Assembly (NCBI GenBank): GCA_020726505.1
Contig: JAHLEZ010000002.1
Coordinates: 4,712,001-4,776,000 of the forward strand
Length of the DNA: 64,000 nt
Direction: 5' to 3'
From: Leptodontidium sp. MPI-SDFR-AT-0119
Lineage: Eukaryota > Ascomycota > Leotiomycetes > Helotiales > Leptodontidiaceae
Shown here: piece after piece, positions 33,435 to 45,286 of the stretch
Layout of the letters: every line of letters starts with the position of its first letter
Position numbering within the stretch: the first letter of the stretch is position 1
Program-made: the position numbers and the translations under genes
The notes under the pieces: generated by a model
Database searches by the model: none
What the model was told of the DNA's origin: nothing
Seen by the model: only the letters and a program-made list of their open reading frames with translations

Positions 33435-34175
33435 ATGCCACAAACAACTCACACCTCAACCCCTCAACCCCCGCTCTCCGAATCCCCATTCACAGCCTCA
33501 TCCCACACCTCAGACGGGAAGAAACACCTCCTCCTCGGCGCCTCGGGCAGCGTAGCCACCATAAAAATCCCCTCTATCGCACAATCCCTCTCCCACCACA
33601 CCAACCTCTCCATCCAAATCATCCTCACGAAATCAGCATCCAACTTCCTCTCCGGCCAAAGCGACGAACAGCCACACTACTCCTCCCTCCTACAGATCCC
33701 CAACGTCAACGGCGTCTTCCTCGACGAAGAGGAATGGGTACATCCCTGGAAACGCGGGAACTCGATCCTGCATATTGAGTTGAGACGCTGGGCAGATATA
33801 TTGGTTGTTGCGCCGTTGAGTGCGAATACGCTGGCGAAGGTCACGAGCGGGTTCAGTGATAATCTTTTGACGAGTGTGGTTAGGGCGTGGGATACGACGG
33901 GGTTGGTGGAGGGGAGTGTGGAGGGAGAGAGGAGGAGGAACAGGATTGTTGTGGCGCCAGCGATGAATACGGCCATGTGGAGACATCCTGTTACGGCGAG
34001 GCAGGTGAGGGTTTTGGAGGAGGAGTGGGGTGTTAAGGAGGATGGCGAGGGGGAAGGGTGGTTTGAGGTGCTGAGGCCGATGGAGAAGGAGTTGGCTTGT
34101 GGTGATGTGGGAGATGGGGCTATGAAGGATTGGAAGGAGATTGTGAAGGTTATTGAGGCGAGGTTGGAGTTGTGA
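33435..34175 (+). CDS. Phosphopantothenoylcysteine decarboxylase (Hal3/Cab3 family)
   Basis: Flavoprotein that decarboxylates 4'-phospho-N-pantothenoylcysteine in coenzyme A synthesis. Single exon, 246 residues. Landmarks: GASGSVATIKIP at the FMN phosphate site; the catalytic histidine in ILHIELRRWADILVVAPLSANTLAK; PAMNTAMW (the PXMNXXMW substrate motif); and LACGDVGDGAM, which carries the catalytic cysteine. All are intact, so this is a competent enzyme rather than only a Hal3-type phosphatase regulator. The acidic C-terminal tail of yeast Hal3 is absent. The first 25 residues are Thr/Pro/Ser-rich and dispensable-looking. The coding strand changes abruptly near 33730 from C-rich to G-rich. 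Confidence 0.95.
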   Translation: MPQTTHTSTPQPPLSESPFTASSHTSDGKKHLLLGASGSVATIKIPSIAQSLSHHTNLSIQIILTKSASNFLSGQSDEQPHYSSLLQIPNVNGVFLDEEEWVHPWKRGNSILHIELRRWADILVVAPLSANTLAKVTSGFSDNLLTSVVRAWDTTGLVEGSVEGERRRNRIVVAPAMNTAMWRHPVTARQVRVLEEEWGVKEDGEGEGWFEVLRPMEKELACGDVGDGAMKDWKEIVKVIEARLEL

Positions 34176-37100
34176 GGGTTTGGGACAGCGTTTGGATTAG
34201 TGTGTGCATTTACCTGGAGTTTCGGTGGAGGACTTTTGATATCTATGTTGTGTGCCTCATCATGCACTATTCATGAGTTGAATAATGGCTGGTTCAAAGA
34301 AAATCATTATGAGCAGAAGAGTAAATACCCAAGCGGAGTCAATATTACCATTTATCGCAGCTCGCTTTGTCACTTAGATTATAAGCGAGTTGTTTATTGC
34401 CAGCCGAGATAAGAAATAACAATAACTGGCAAAGGCTCTCTATCAGATACATTGTGACGTCCTCAGTTCAGTCCTCTCCAACGGCCGTTTCACCGTATCA
34501 CTCACAGTGAGTGAAGTGTGATCTTCACTACCAACCGCAAACCTCACCAAAATATAAACAAAGCCGAAAAAAAATTCCTACACCCATTCCCAATCCTCAA
34601 TCGAAACCACCTCTATAAGCACGAAAGCAAGGAAAGGCGCCGCGCCAGCCACGCCAACATGGGAATTATCCTTTCACTTTTACCACCCACCGAATCTTTA
34701 GAACATCCAGTCAAAATTCCCAGTACAGTACAGTGCAGATATTAAGAAATTGGTTGTTTGGGGCCTTGCTCAAGATTCTGGATAATCAAAGGCACTCCCT
34801 TTGCGTCCACACCTTTGGAGTCTTGTATCCGAAGTGTAGGGCGATTATGATTCGTTTGTCGTTTGAATGCGCCCGTCATACTCCAGAACACAGCACACAG
34901 CAAGCACACCGGGATGAAATTTGGAATTTAGAATCCATACCTATGCTTGAAATGAAAAAAAATGAAAAGAAAGTGCATGACCTGTCTCACTCATTCTCGT
35001 TAGACATCCCAACGAAACGCTATTCTCAAGCCAATAACTATACTAGTAGTCGTATTTCCCTTCTTCTATCCCTTCTCTTCTTCGAACAGCGAAGTGGATG
35101 AGGGGATAGTTGCTCGTGTTGGAGTAACGACAGAGCTTGATGTTGGAGAATTAGTTTTTATGAAAGATTACTAGATTAGTACAGATTGAGTTTGAAGAAA
35201 TGGCATTTCAAGTCTTAGGTTGATCTACGGAGCACAACTAGCTACAGGGTATGTGGCTTTCATACTATGGAATGGCAACACAGATGGCTGGTGGGTAGGT
35301 ATTATATCTCGCCACATCACACCATATAGTATGATTATGATGATACAATCGAGGGGATAACGTGCTTGACAACGGCCTAAGGAGAAACCTGCCAGAGGTG
35401 TTTTACCTCCTCGACGAGGAAATGGGAAGAGAGAAAAAATAGAGGGTGGGAGAGAAGTCGGAAATTACTGCACTTCAGTTGTACTTGAGGGAGAGAGGCT
35501 TGTGAATACTCAGTACTACGAGCGTGGCAAAGTCAAGAGTGACTCCTATGACTAAACAATAACAACAAAGGCCCTCAATGTGGGAGCTGTATTATAAGCG
35601 ACGGGAGGGCAGTGGTTGTAATGCCCGGCCTGAAAAGGGGCAGGCATTTCTCCCCTCCCTCGCGGATGACTTCAACTCCTATTCCTCCCAAACCCAAACT
35701 AAGCAACTCAAATAAATAATAGAGAAGGATAGCACTCGACTCGCTTCTGACGAAATGCTTCCCCAAAGATCTTTGCTTCTTCCTTGGATTTGAAGCTGTA
35801 GACTAGACTAGACAAACGACTGACGTACATCCTCGCGATGCACAGCCCAGCTAATCTCGCTGCATGAACTCCCACGACGGCTTGCTTGATGATTGATTGT
35901 CACTTGCGGAATTCTAAGAAAAGAACAAAACGAACGACTCTACGATCGAACACGAAAAGACAATCTCCTCTTCGCTCAGCCTCTCATCAAGCACTTGCTT
36001 GAGAAAAGCCTCTTTCAGCTCGTTGGAAGGTCATTTCGGTTCTTTAACACGTGATACTCTCGTGATACTACATTCATCGGGATGTGAAACAACTCTCACC
36101 CGCTCCTAACACAACTTTGCAAACGCTGTGATGTGCTCTGCCCTATCGGTGATAACTCTGCATCATGCAAGTCGGCATTTCCCATACCATACAGTACCAT
36201 ACCTCGTGGCCACATGTAGCGCTATGCTGTGATGTTCTGTACGACCTACCACTCTACTCCCTCCAACAGAGAAGGGAAAGAGGAAGCAGAGATTTCGTTT
36301 CCGTTTGTAAAAGGTGCATTAGTTTATGCAACCAGAGAAGAGCAACCATCCAGACCTTTTTCTTGCACAAAACTTTCATGTGTTCCTGCCTCGAGCATGT
36401 GCCCTAAGACTTCCAGGTTCCTTCTCATGTGGATCGAATCGGCTCCAACCCACAAAGTCCTTCCAGCCTTTGCTTGAGTTTTGTTCCTGCTTCTGCCATC
36501 CGATTTGCTGCTTCTTGTTTCTGGTTTCTGCTCAGGCCGGCTCGGGCAGTGGATCGGATCCCGTTCCTCGCAAGCTTTTTGTGTGTCCCACGGGCGTGAA
36601 ACAACCCAACCGGGTGGCCTGGTCGATAGCAGAGGGCGGAGTAAGAAGGAACACCTGCAATAGCGCAAACCAGCCAGCAACGGATGAGCTCGTGTTCGTC
36701 CGATGCGATGGAATGCCATCATGCCAACAGAGATGGGTGGCCAGCCATAGTTACCTAGTTGGATGAACAGCTGGCGGTCCAACGTTGGATGACTAGAAAA
36801 GACAAGACAAGACACACTCACTAGGTACAGGAGGGAGGTATCAGCAGACAGACACATGTCAAGTCTCCCATATCTCTTGTTGAGGAACATGGTGAATCAG
36901 TGTGATCTTCTCTGCATCCGCATGCATCTATCTGTAGGCAGGACCACCTTTTGAGGGATTATTCTTCCCTTCCGCCTCCATGATCCCCCTCAGCAGGCAC
37001 CGCTCAGCACACACCTGGAAGCAAGTGGATACGAACCTCGACCCGCCTGGAAGGATCTGTGTTGGCGCAAAGAAAATCCTCAAAATCTGCCCTGGGCGCT

Positions 37101-37737
37101 GCGCTAACGGCATATCCTCAGGGGGTGGAATGTGTAGCCGGCAGATTGTGATTGGCGGTGGCTGTCCGGTTCCTGAAAAAGAGCCCCACTTCAAGCCCTG
37201 CCAAGGACGGATTGGCCCCTGGAGTCCCCCTTTGTTCCCTGTCTGGCACCCCTGAATGGCCTCCATTTCTTTTTTAGTTCCGGCCCACGCCAGTCTCCTT
37301 CCCCTTGGCTGGTGGGCACTGCACTGCACCGGGCTGGGCTGGACTGAACGGGCTGGCTGGGTCAACAAAACCCACCAAAACCGACGCCAACACTCATCCA
37401 CTCACTCCCACTCCTCCGACTCCCACTTCTGCATTCCGGTACTTGAGTCTGTTGTTTCCTCTCTTTTTCTCTTTTCAGACCCAACATCAACAGCAACCAA
37501 CGCCCCGTTTGTACACTTGTACAATTCCATTCATTCCTGCCAGCAGCCACCCACTTTGAGATATCGCTTCTCATCACCTTCATTCATTCCCACTGCCCGC
37601 CATACATACAAACAAACAATACCCCTTCCCGTTTACACAGTCGCTAGTCGATTCAACCATCTCAGTCAAACCAAACAAACTCTGAATACTCTCCGAATAC
37701 CTCTTTGATACTCGCAACCACTTACCCATCTCTCATC
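34176..37737. other. Long intergenic region (3.6 kb), no supported gene
   Basis: No frame with coding character on either strand, no tRNA and no obvious transposon. The last about 370 bp (37370-37737) are C/T-rich with CACTCC and CAACC runs, the usual look of a strong fungal promoter and leader, in front of the secreted barrel protein gene. Confidence 0.55.
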
Positions 37738-38622
37738 ATGAAGTCTACAACTTTCGCTCTCGCTGCCCTCATGGCCTCCGTTGCCATTGCTCAACCCCAT
37801 CGTCAACATATGGCCAAGCACCACAAGCGTCACGAGGAGATTGTTTGGGTCACTGACTACGACTATGTCACCGAGACTGCCAAAGTCACCACCACCATCT
37901 GGGTTTCCGAAGGCTTCGTCGTTCCCACCGAGGCTGCTGCTATCCCAACCACAGAGTCATCCGCTGCTCCATCTCAATCCTACGCCGCGAACCAATTCTT
38001 TGAGAATGCCAGCAAGGAGGCCAAACCTACATCGACCTCAGTCTATGTTGCTCCTACTCCAGAGTCTACCTATGTTGCACCCGCACCAAGTTCCACATAC
38101 GTTGCACCAATCCCCTCACCCGAGCCAGAGCCAACTTCGACCTACGTTGCTCCCGCTCCTGTCGTTCAGAGCTCCACCTACGTCGCTCCCGCTGTAGTTG
38201 AAACCCCAAGCCCCGCCGTTGTCTATACACCAGAGCCAGTCGCCGCAACCACAGCAGCTGCCCCAGCAGCAGCTTCAACATACTCTTCCAGCTCCTCAGG
38301 CGGTGTCTGCTCATCCGCATCCCCATGTGAAGGAGACATTACCTACTACGATGCCGGTCTTGGAGCTTGTGGAGAGACCACCGATGGTAGCGTCGACAAA
38401 GTCATTGCTCTCCCAGTCGGAATGATGGGAGCTCAATCCAACGGTAACCCATACTGTGGCAAGACCGTCACTATCAAGAAGGGTAGCAAGACCACCACCG
38501 CAACCGTAGTGGACAAGTGCATGGGCTGCAAAGGCAACTCCATCGATCTCTCCAACGCAGCCTTCCTCGAGCTCGCCGAGTTCGACGTCGGCCGTACGAC
38601 TGCCACCTGGTGGTTCAACTAA
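37738..38622 (+). CDS. Secreted double-psi beta-barrel protein, Asp f 7-like
   Basis: 294-residue secreted protein. Residues 1-18 are a signal peptide (basic MK start, hydrophobic ALAALMASVAIA, cleavage before QPH). A Kex2-type KR follows shortly (HHKRHEE). The middle (about 75-195) is a Pro/Thr/Ala/Val-rich linker with repeated STYVAP units, likely O-glycosylated. The C-terminal 105 residues are the folded domain: GDITYYDAGLGACGETTDG, GNPYCGKTVTIKKG, ATVVDKCMGCKGNSIDLSNAAF, ending TWWFN. This is the RlpA/expansin-like double-psi barrel seen in the Aspergillus fumigatus allergen Asp f 7 and its relatives. The catalytic aspartates of true endoglucanases are not expected in this group, so the role is more likely cell-wall binding or loosening. 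The start ATG at 37738 is the only one giving a signal peptide. Confidence 0.93.
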   Translation: MKSTTFALAALMASVAIAQPHRQHMAKHHKRHEEIVWVTDYDYVTETAKVTTTIWVSEGFVVPTEAAAIPTTESSAAPSQSYAANQFFENASKEAKPTSTSVYVAPTPESTYVAPAPSSTYVAPIPSPEPEPTSTYVAPAPVVQSSTYVAPAVVETPSPAVVYTPEPVAATTAAAPAAASTYSSSSSGGVCSSASPCEGDITYYDAGLGACGETTDGSVDKVIALPVGMMGAQSNGNPYCGKTVTIKKGSKTTTATVVDKCMGCKGNSIDLSNAAFLELAEFDVGRTTATWWFN

Positions 38623-40104
38623 ACTCGCTCTCTGGCTCCCTCTCAATTTCAAATCCATGCACACCCAACGCGGACTTCGTAGAGTAGATCTCTCAGCGAG
38701 CGTCCAAGTACAGTACACGATGGTCGCGAGTCGATCATCCCAACGAGTTTCCTTTACTCTTTATCTACATACTACAAACCATGGAACCGGTCGGTCGGTG
38801 GTGGTCAGGCGGACGGGGTGGGTGTTGTTTTTGCATAGGCATATGCATTGGATAAAGGCGTCATTTAAAAATATCCTGGTGAAGGTCAAGGTGAAGAACA
38901 AGGTCTGGAAAAGGAAAGAAAAGAAAAAGTGAAAATCGACAAGACAATCAATGATGATGTTATGATCGGGGTGCCAGGAGCACGGATTTCAGCTTTCGGG
39001 TGGTCGTTGTGTTTCGAGATCACACTCGAGTGCAGTGCCTACCTTAGAGATTCTTTGTAAATATTTAGACCTTAGTGTATGTATGCACAACGCGCACTTT
39101 TTCTTCGCAATACAATACAATTCATTGCACTACAGTTTCCTCAATGAATCAATCCTCAATCTTATTAATTCCTTTTTAACTTTCCCTCCCTCCCTCTTTC
39201 CTCCCTTTCTTTTCAATCATCGCATCCCATCCTACTCTATCCCATCCTGCTCTATCCCATCTCATCTCTCAATCCTCCCCAGTCCACCTCCCTACCTTTC
39301 CCTCCTCATCCAACAACGATCGAAAATTACAGATAACGATAGTCTTTGACAATTTAGCAATCAACCCTTTCGTTTCGTTTCCACTTCTTTAGTCTACCTA
39401 GGTAGTTCGTACTGTACCATCTGGCTTCTAAGCAGCTGGCTGATGTAAGGGGTGGTCCCAGAGTTGGGGTTGGTTGGGGGTCAAAGCCAAACAAACGAGG
39501 ACGCGAGCGCGGGGTCGGGGTCCGGATCCATGGGATCGATCTCAAGCCTTTCTTTCACCCCCTTCGCTTCGTTTCACTCGAGTAAAGGGAAGGGAAGGGG
39601 GCCAGTGGCTATGTTCTGTACCTCCCTCCTGTTTTATCGTATAAATACGGTAGGGTAGGGTAGGGTAGGTATATTACTAAAGGGTATGGTATGAAAAGAG
39701 GGTGGGGAGAGATAAAGAAAGAGAAGAATTATCTTTACATTCCTTCTCCGGCATTCTGCATTTTTTGAGGAATGTTGTCTTGTTTTTTGTTGTCTTAGAC
39801 ATGATATGATACTTAAACTGGACCGAACGAGGGAGGATCAACACCACCCGCCTTTCTCATGATTCACATTTCAAATCTGACTTTGTTTTACTTTATTCAC
39901 CTCACACCTCATCGACTCTCATCTATTCAATATACCTTTTTTGTTCTTTCTGATACCCTTTCTTCTTCTTCTTCTTCTTCTTCTTCTCGCCGAACACGAT
40001 ACTAAGTAAGAATACCTACTTACTTCAAATACAAGTACTTGAAAAGTATCCCGTTCTTCGAAATCGAGAGGAAGGAGGAAAAGGAAGAGAGAAAGATAGT
40101 CGAA
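38623..40104. other. Intergenic with simple repeats
   Basis: No gene seen. It holds a TAGGG run of four units (about 39651-39669), a CTT run of nine units (about 39961-39986) and other pyrimidine tracts. Confidence 0.6.
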
Positions 40105-41632
40105 ATGCTTCGTCCTCTCTTCTCTCCCATGAGAGCTTTCTTCTCTCCTTCTCCCTATCCACGGAGCAGGGATCAAGAAGGTGGATATCGAGATGAGGAA
40201 GATGAGTTGGTATGGAAGAAAGACCAGCACCAACAAATTCAGCAGCAACAACTAGGCCGGGAACAGAAAGAGAAACAGAAAGGAGAAGAGACACCCTTCC
40301 CATGCGCTTCTTTCATGAATACCGCTTTGTAAGTATTTCTCCCTCTTCCTCTCTTCTTCCTTCTCTGAACCCCCGTCCAAATCATAAATCACTTTCAAAT
40401 ACCTAAACTACTAAAATGCAAAAAAAAAAAAACCAACCTAACGCCACACTAGAACATACATCCACAACCCAACATACACACACATCCCCCTCTCAAGCAC
40501 AACCGTCGTCTCCTCATCCTCATCTTCCTCCTCATCCTCCTCCCCAACCCAAACCCCCCAACAAGGAATAAACATCCACCCCCTAGCCACAGCATTCGCA
40601 GACCTAGCAGTCGAAGCAGGCATCTACGGTACCCGAGAATCGTACATAGAAGTCCTTTCCTTTCAACTCAGGAGGATGGTTAGGAGTTTGGGGGCGCAGT
40701 GTAGAGTTTTAGAGGAAGAGGGTAGGAGAGGGGGAGGAGGAGGGAGGAGTTTGTAAGTCTTGCCTTTTTCCTCGTTATTGTTCTCGTTGTTCTGGTTCAA
40801 GTCTTTTTTTACTTTCCTTTCCTTTCTATTCTTTTCTTTACTGTACTTTTACTTTTACTTTTCCTTGCGTTTGCAGAGCTTGATATTTTTATTCACAAAT
40901 CGAGGTCGACTTCGAGCGAGTTAAACTGGTATCGACGTGACTTACTGATTCTCATCGAGTAGGATGATAACTGTCACCCGTGCGGAATTAAACTGTACCG
41001 TACACATCGAGATTCAGACGCGTAGTAAATCTACTATGCACAACCGTAAACACAACCACAGAGACCTCGGCTTTCTTAACTTTCTCAATCGGGAGAGGGA
41101 CGAGACGGTTGTGATTGTGGCGCTGAGTCCTGTTATTAAGCCTGTGGAGGGGGGTTTGGATCCGGATTTGGGAGGGAGTGGTGAAGAGGAGGGAAGGGAT
41201 GGTGTCTTTTCGGTTTGGAGATGGAGGGAGATGAGGTTTGGTGGTGGTGGAGTAGGAGGGGAGAAGAAGGGGAAGGGGTGGAAAGTGTGTAGAGGTGAGG
41301 ATTTGGGGTGGGGGTTGAGGGGGATGGAGTTTGGGAGTTGGAGTGGGATGGGAAGGGCTGGGTATAAGGATGATAATGAGGGGGAGAGAGAGTTGGTTGG
41401 GGATAGTGAGGGGGAGATTGAGAATGAAAAAGAAGAAGTTGGTGAGAGGAAGATACAGGCGGAGGAGGAGGTTAAGAACGGAATACGAGAAAGTCTTGGA
41501 AGGCATTGGATGCAGAGTAGACAGAAGCGGGGACGAGGCGGTGGTAAGAGGAAGAGGAAGAGTGTTTTGCTAGGTGGAGATAAAAGGATTGAGGTTACGT
41601 GGGAGTGGGAGGAGGAAAAGAGTTTGCTTTGA
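40105..41632 (+). CDS. Low-complexity hypothetical protein
   Basis: Not recognised. Three exons (40105-40328, 40453-40752, 40963-41632), with GTAAGT and GTAAGT donors and TAG acceptors, restore a continuous frame of 397 residues. Exon 1 is charged and Q-rich. Exon 2 has a serine run, then the only folded-looking stretch, HPLATAFADLAVEAGIYGTRESYIEVLSFQLRRMV, and ends in polyglycine. Exon 3 has DETVVIVALSPVIKP and then a very G/E/K-rich tail. The coding strand of exons 2 and 3 goes from almost pure pyrimidine/C to almost pure purine. The second intron (210 nt) contains an alternative CAG acceptor that would give an early stop. Gene structure is plausible from splice signals and frame, but homologs would be needed to prove it. 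Confidence 0.6.
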
Positions 41633-42845
41633 TTTGATTTGATGTGGTGTGGTGTGGTGGTGTGATGATTAAAGGGAAAGTAAGGTGGGAGAGGAAGTTG
41701 AGAGTCGTGGTAGATTAGATGAGGAATAGCGCTGAAATAAATCATATACTATATGAGAATCAAAAGAGAGAAAGGGATTACTGTGATATATTGTAGGCAC
41801 TAGGTAAGATCTCCCTTCAAGATTCATGACTTTTTACTTTGACTTGGTCGTAATTTTTGAGATTGATTTCATTGGGACTATTGTTGACTTCGTCTGGAAT
41901 TCTCTTCACTCGGCAAACTGTAGTCCAGAAAGAAAAGGAGTTAGAAGATAATTCGGATCGAGCAGACTCTTTTTGTGTGTGTGTGTGTGTGTGCTTATCC
42001 TGGTATTGTACACCGTATTTGTTCACTACACCATCCAAACCACATGGGTCTGGGGTCTGGAGACGAGATAGGTAATCATACGAAAATGGCATTCAGTAAA
42101 AGAAGATGTGTTGATGTGTTTCTCTAGCTGCGAGTGAGCGAGTAGCTCAATTACTGCAAGCCATTCGGTCGGTCATTCAGTCAGTCAATCCCTACAGTAT
42201 CCAAGCTCAGGCAAAATTTGATCCCGTACGAGGAAGAAAGGATGAAGGAGAGGAAGAAAACGATGATATGTTTTCAAAAGCCCATTTATTTTATCGCCTA
42301 TCGGCATTAAGTATAACTACAAAGCCCATACCCATCCAATCCAGTCCATGCATTCATAGCCCAGCTCCTCGCTGTGAGCTACCAGAGCCCATCATCAATC
42401 ATCTAGATTCATATTCCCATATTCCCATATCCCATCCCATTCCAGCCGTTTCTATCGTATTCCATCCCATCGCCCCCACCCTCCATTCATTCCTCACGCA
42501 AAGAAGCAGAATAAAGCAGACGAGCTCGATACATCTAGGAAACAGAACTTAAAATCCGAAACAAGGGTAGGCAAAGCAAGCAAAAAATGGTATATAGACA
42601 AGAGAGAGCGCACGCAACGCTATGCAGGAGAACAGAAACCCCGGAATGAGACAAGGAGACAAGGATGCTTATTAAAGCGAAATTTTGGCTGAAGAGATGT
42701 AGGTAGGTGGTGGGCGTGGGTTGTATTATGATTGTTGTGTTCGTCAGGTGGAAGGTGGGACGTCGTGTTCGTGGGATGTGAAGGAGACTCGTAGATGAGA
42801 TTGTCGAGTGTCATGCTGTTCGTGGTATCGTGAAGGGACGGATGC
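41633..42845. other. Convergent intergenic region
   Basis: 3' flanks of two genes. A (GT) run of about nine units occurs near 41973-41992. No gene seen. Confidence 0.6.
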
Positions 42846-45286
42846 TTAGTTGTCGTGAGGTGGGTATAGACCACGAATGACTCGAGCTGGATTGCCACAG
42901 ACGACAGTGTATGGAGGGACATCCTGAAAAGAGGAAATTAGTTGAGCTCGACATTATGCGAAGCCAGTGGCTTGAAATATCCATAAATAGATATGCGAAC
43001 GTACCCTTGTGACAATCGAACCGGCCCCCACAGTACTTCCCTTACCAATCGTCCTGCCGGGCAGAATGGTAACACCGCCCCCAATCCAGCAGTCGCTATC
43101 GATTGTGATCTTGCGTCCCAGGTTTGGTCCTCGGGAACCCAATCGTCGCTTTGGATCAACTGGTAGAGTAGCGGTGTAGATATTGACGTTGGGTCCAATA
43201 TTGCATCTGTCACCAATTTTAACCTCGCAGGTGTCGAGAATTGTGCAGTTCTTCCCAATCGCAACATCCTGACCAATGCTGATATTGTACCCGTAATCGC
43301 AATTGAATGGTGCCTCAACAACCACATTGTCGCCTACTCGACCAACGGGAGTGATCGGCGATGCTTGGGTGGGAGAAATAACATGCTCGCGAGGTTGTAG
43401 GATATCTCGGAAGAGGCGTGCTCGTTCCTCAGGGGAAACGCCATTGTTGGGGTTAGTGCTGCTGTTGAATCGCCAGCATGCTCCATTGCAGCGTTCGCGT
43501 TCCAAAACCAACTCTTTGTCGAAAGGAAAGTAATGGCGACCTGCAAGCATTTCTTCCTTCTGTGTCCGCTGTCGACTGGTTGAAGCAAGGTTGGAGAGGG
43601 CCAGCTGTGCCGCAACTTGAGGGTTTGTGTGGGGGCTCTCTGCGTGCATTTGCGGGTGTAAGATCTGTGGCAGAGTCGAGGATGCGGATTGCGGTGTGCC
43701 CGTATCTGAGTCCTGTCTCGATTCTTGTCTCGAGACATCATGAAGAGGGCCAACTCGCTCATATGCATTTTTGGGTTGCCTGTCAGGATAAGCACTACTC
43801 GAGGCAGTAATTGGTGTCGGTATCTGGTGAGAATACGAGATGGCAGATAGTCTGTTGTTCTCTGGACTGTTCACTGAAGCACTGGGAATAGTGGATGCAC
43901 TTGGCTGATCATCATCCATGCCAGTATGTCGCCCGTGTTGAGGATCGACTCGTAAAGTTTGACCGCGGTACCCGGGCAACGGTTCTCTTCTGGGTTGTCC
44001 GATGTGTTGTGGAGCGTATGGAGACTGGCCATAAGGAGAATTCTCATAATCTGTCTTAGACTGCAGTGGGATTGGTGGTTGTTTCTGTTCCGTTTTTGGC
44101 CAGTGACCCCGCTGTTGGTATCCTGAGCAAACAAAACCTCCACGCAAACAGTTATTGCCTGTAGCATGAATTAGATTCAATATCCTTGAATACGCAATAA
44201 CAAACTAATGTTGAAGGGCGAGAGCATGCCGGGCGACTTACATTCTGGTCTGTTCTCGTCACATTTCTTCTTCCTCCTTCGACAAGTCATGCAGCCTGTC
44301 TTGGTTCGATTGCTGAAGTTTCGTTTCCGCTTCTTTGGGTCGGAACTTGCAGACATCTCCCTTCTGTCATGACCGTAGTTGCCATATGGGTTTGCGGATC
44401 TATCATCATCTCCAGGGCTTTGATAACCACCGCGTTGCTGAGCATCCATGTTCTGAGACGCTCTCTGAAGAACCTCGCCTATTTGCTCATCTGATGTAAT
44501 ATGCGATTGCGTAGAGTACTGACGAGAATGCCAGTGGTCGTGTGGAGCACCTGCATCGCGCGCTTCTTCGTTAGCCAGGAATTGCCGGTATTGGGCACCG
44601 GCCTCGTAAGAATCGCGCTGGTCAGACTGTGATGGAGCTCTAAGACTCTCATCTCGTGGAACATCAGACTCGGTCGTTGCCGTCGTCGGGGTTTGCTTTG
44701 TTGAAGAGGGGACGGCGTGGCTGTGGTAGGAATTTGCAGAAGATGAGATATGATCCATCGATCCGGATCTCTTGCGCTTGTGGGACATCTCTGCTTCAGA
44801 ATACCCGCTTGGCGGTTGGTATTGATGCCGATCCCCGCTGGGAGGTTGAATCCAGTCCTCTCTTTGGCTCGTGGTTGTTGTGATTGTTAGTTTCTCTTGC
44901 CCTGGGGGAGAAATCCTCGGCTGGCCATTGGATCTCTCATCAGATCCTCGCCTCGAAGCGCCATTAGAAGTCATAGCAGCTGCTGGTACAACAACCGGGC
45001 TGGGTTGCTCCTTTCCGTTCACTGCAGTGAACCTCGAGGTTGGCGACTCGTTCTGAGCCGCCGAACTTTGCTCCTCTGTAGGCATTTTCAGTGCAGAAGA
45101 CGGGCTGTCTGTTTGGGTCACAGGTCCTTCGGTGCTGCCTCGTCCCAGAATCTCCCTTGCCAAGTTCACGAGATCCAGATTGCCAAAGGGATTGCTGTAC
45201 GTCGCCGTACTGTCGAGCTCCTGCGGCGAGAAGGGAAGATCTCCGGGTCGCGATAGCGCAAACTCCAGTTGGGTAGACGTCGCCAC
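42846..45286 (-). CDS. Zn2Cys6 transcription factor fused to a maltose-type O-acetyltransferase
   Basis: Three exons (45286-44242, 44158-43005, 42923-42846) give about 758 residues. The zinc cluster is split by intron 1: CMTCRRRKKKCDENRPEC continues after splicing as NNCLRGGFVC, a perfect CX2CX6CX6CX2CX6C, preceded by a basic KKRKRNFSNRTK stretch. The N-terminal 320 residues are disordered. Residues about 530-758 are a left-handed beta-helix acetyltransferase. A maltose-acetyltransferase cap (EEMLAGRHYFPFDKELVLER) comes first, then hexapeptide turns (GYNISIGQDVAIGKNCTILDTCEVKIGDRCNIGPNVNIYT). The acetyl-CoA region is [43 protein letters not shown]. It thus joins DNA binding and acetyl transfer in one chain. 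The start is uncertain: the frame opens with GTG at 45286, preceded by AAAG, so the real ATG may be A|TG split by a leader intron. Confidence 0.88.

Noticed and set aside
36324..37401. Overlapping ORFs of 150-190 codons on both strands
   Set aside because: Low-complexity composition, non-ATG starts, no recognisable domain and no supportable splice structure.
39955..39990. CTT tandem run
   Set aside because: Ordinary microsatellite; not a CRISPR array (no spacers) and not in a coding frame.
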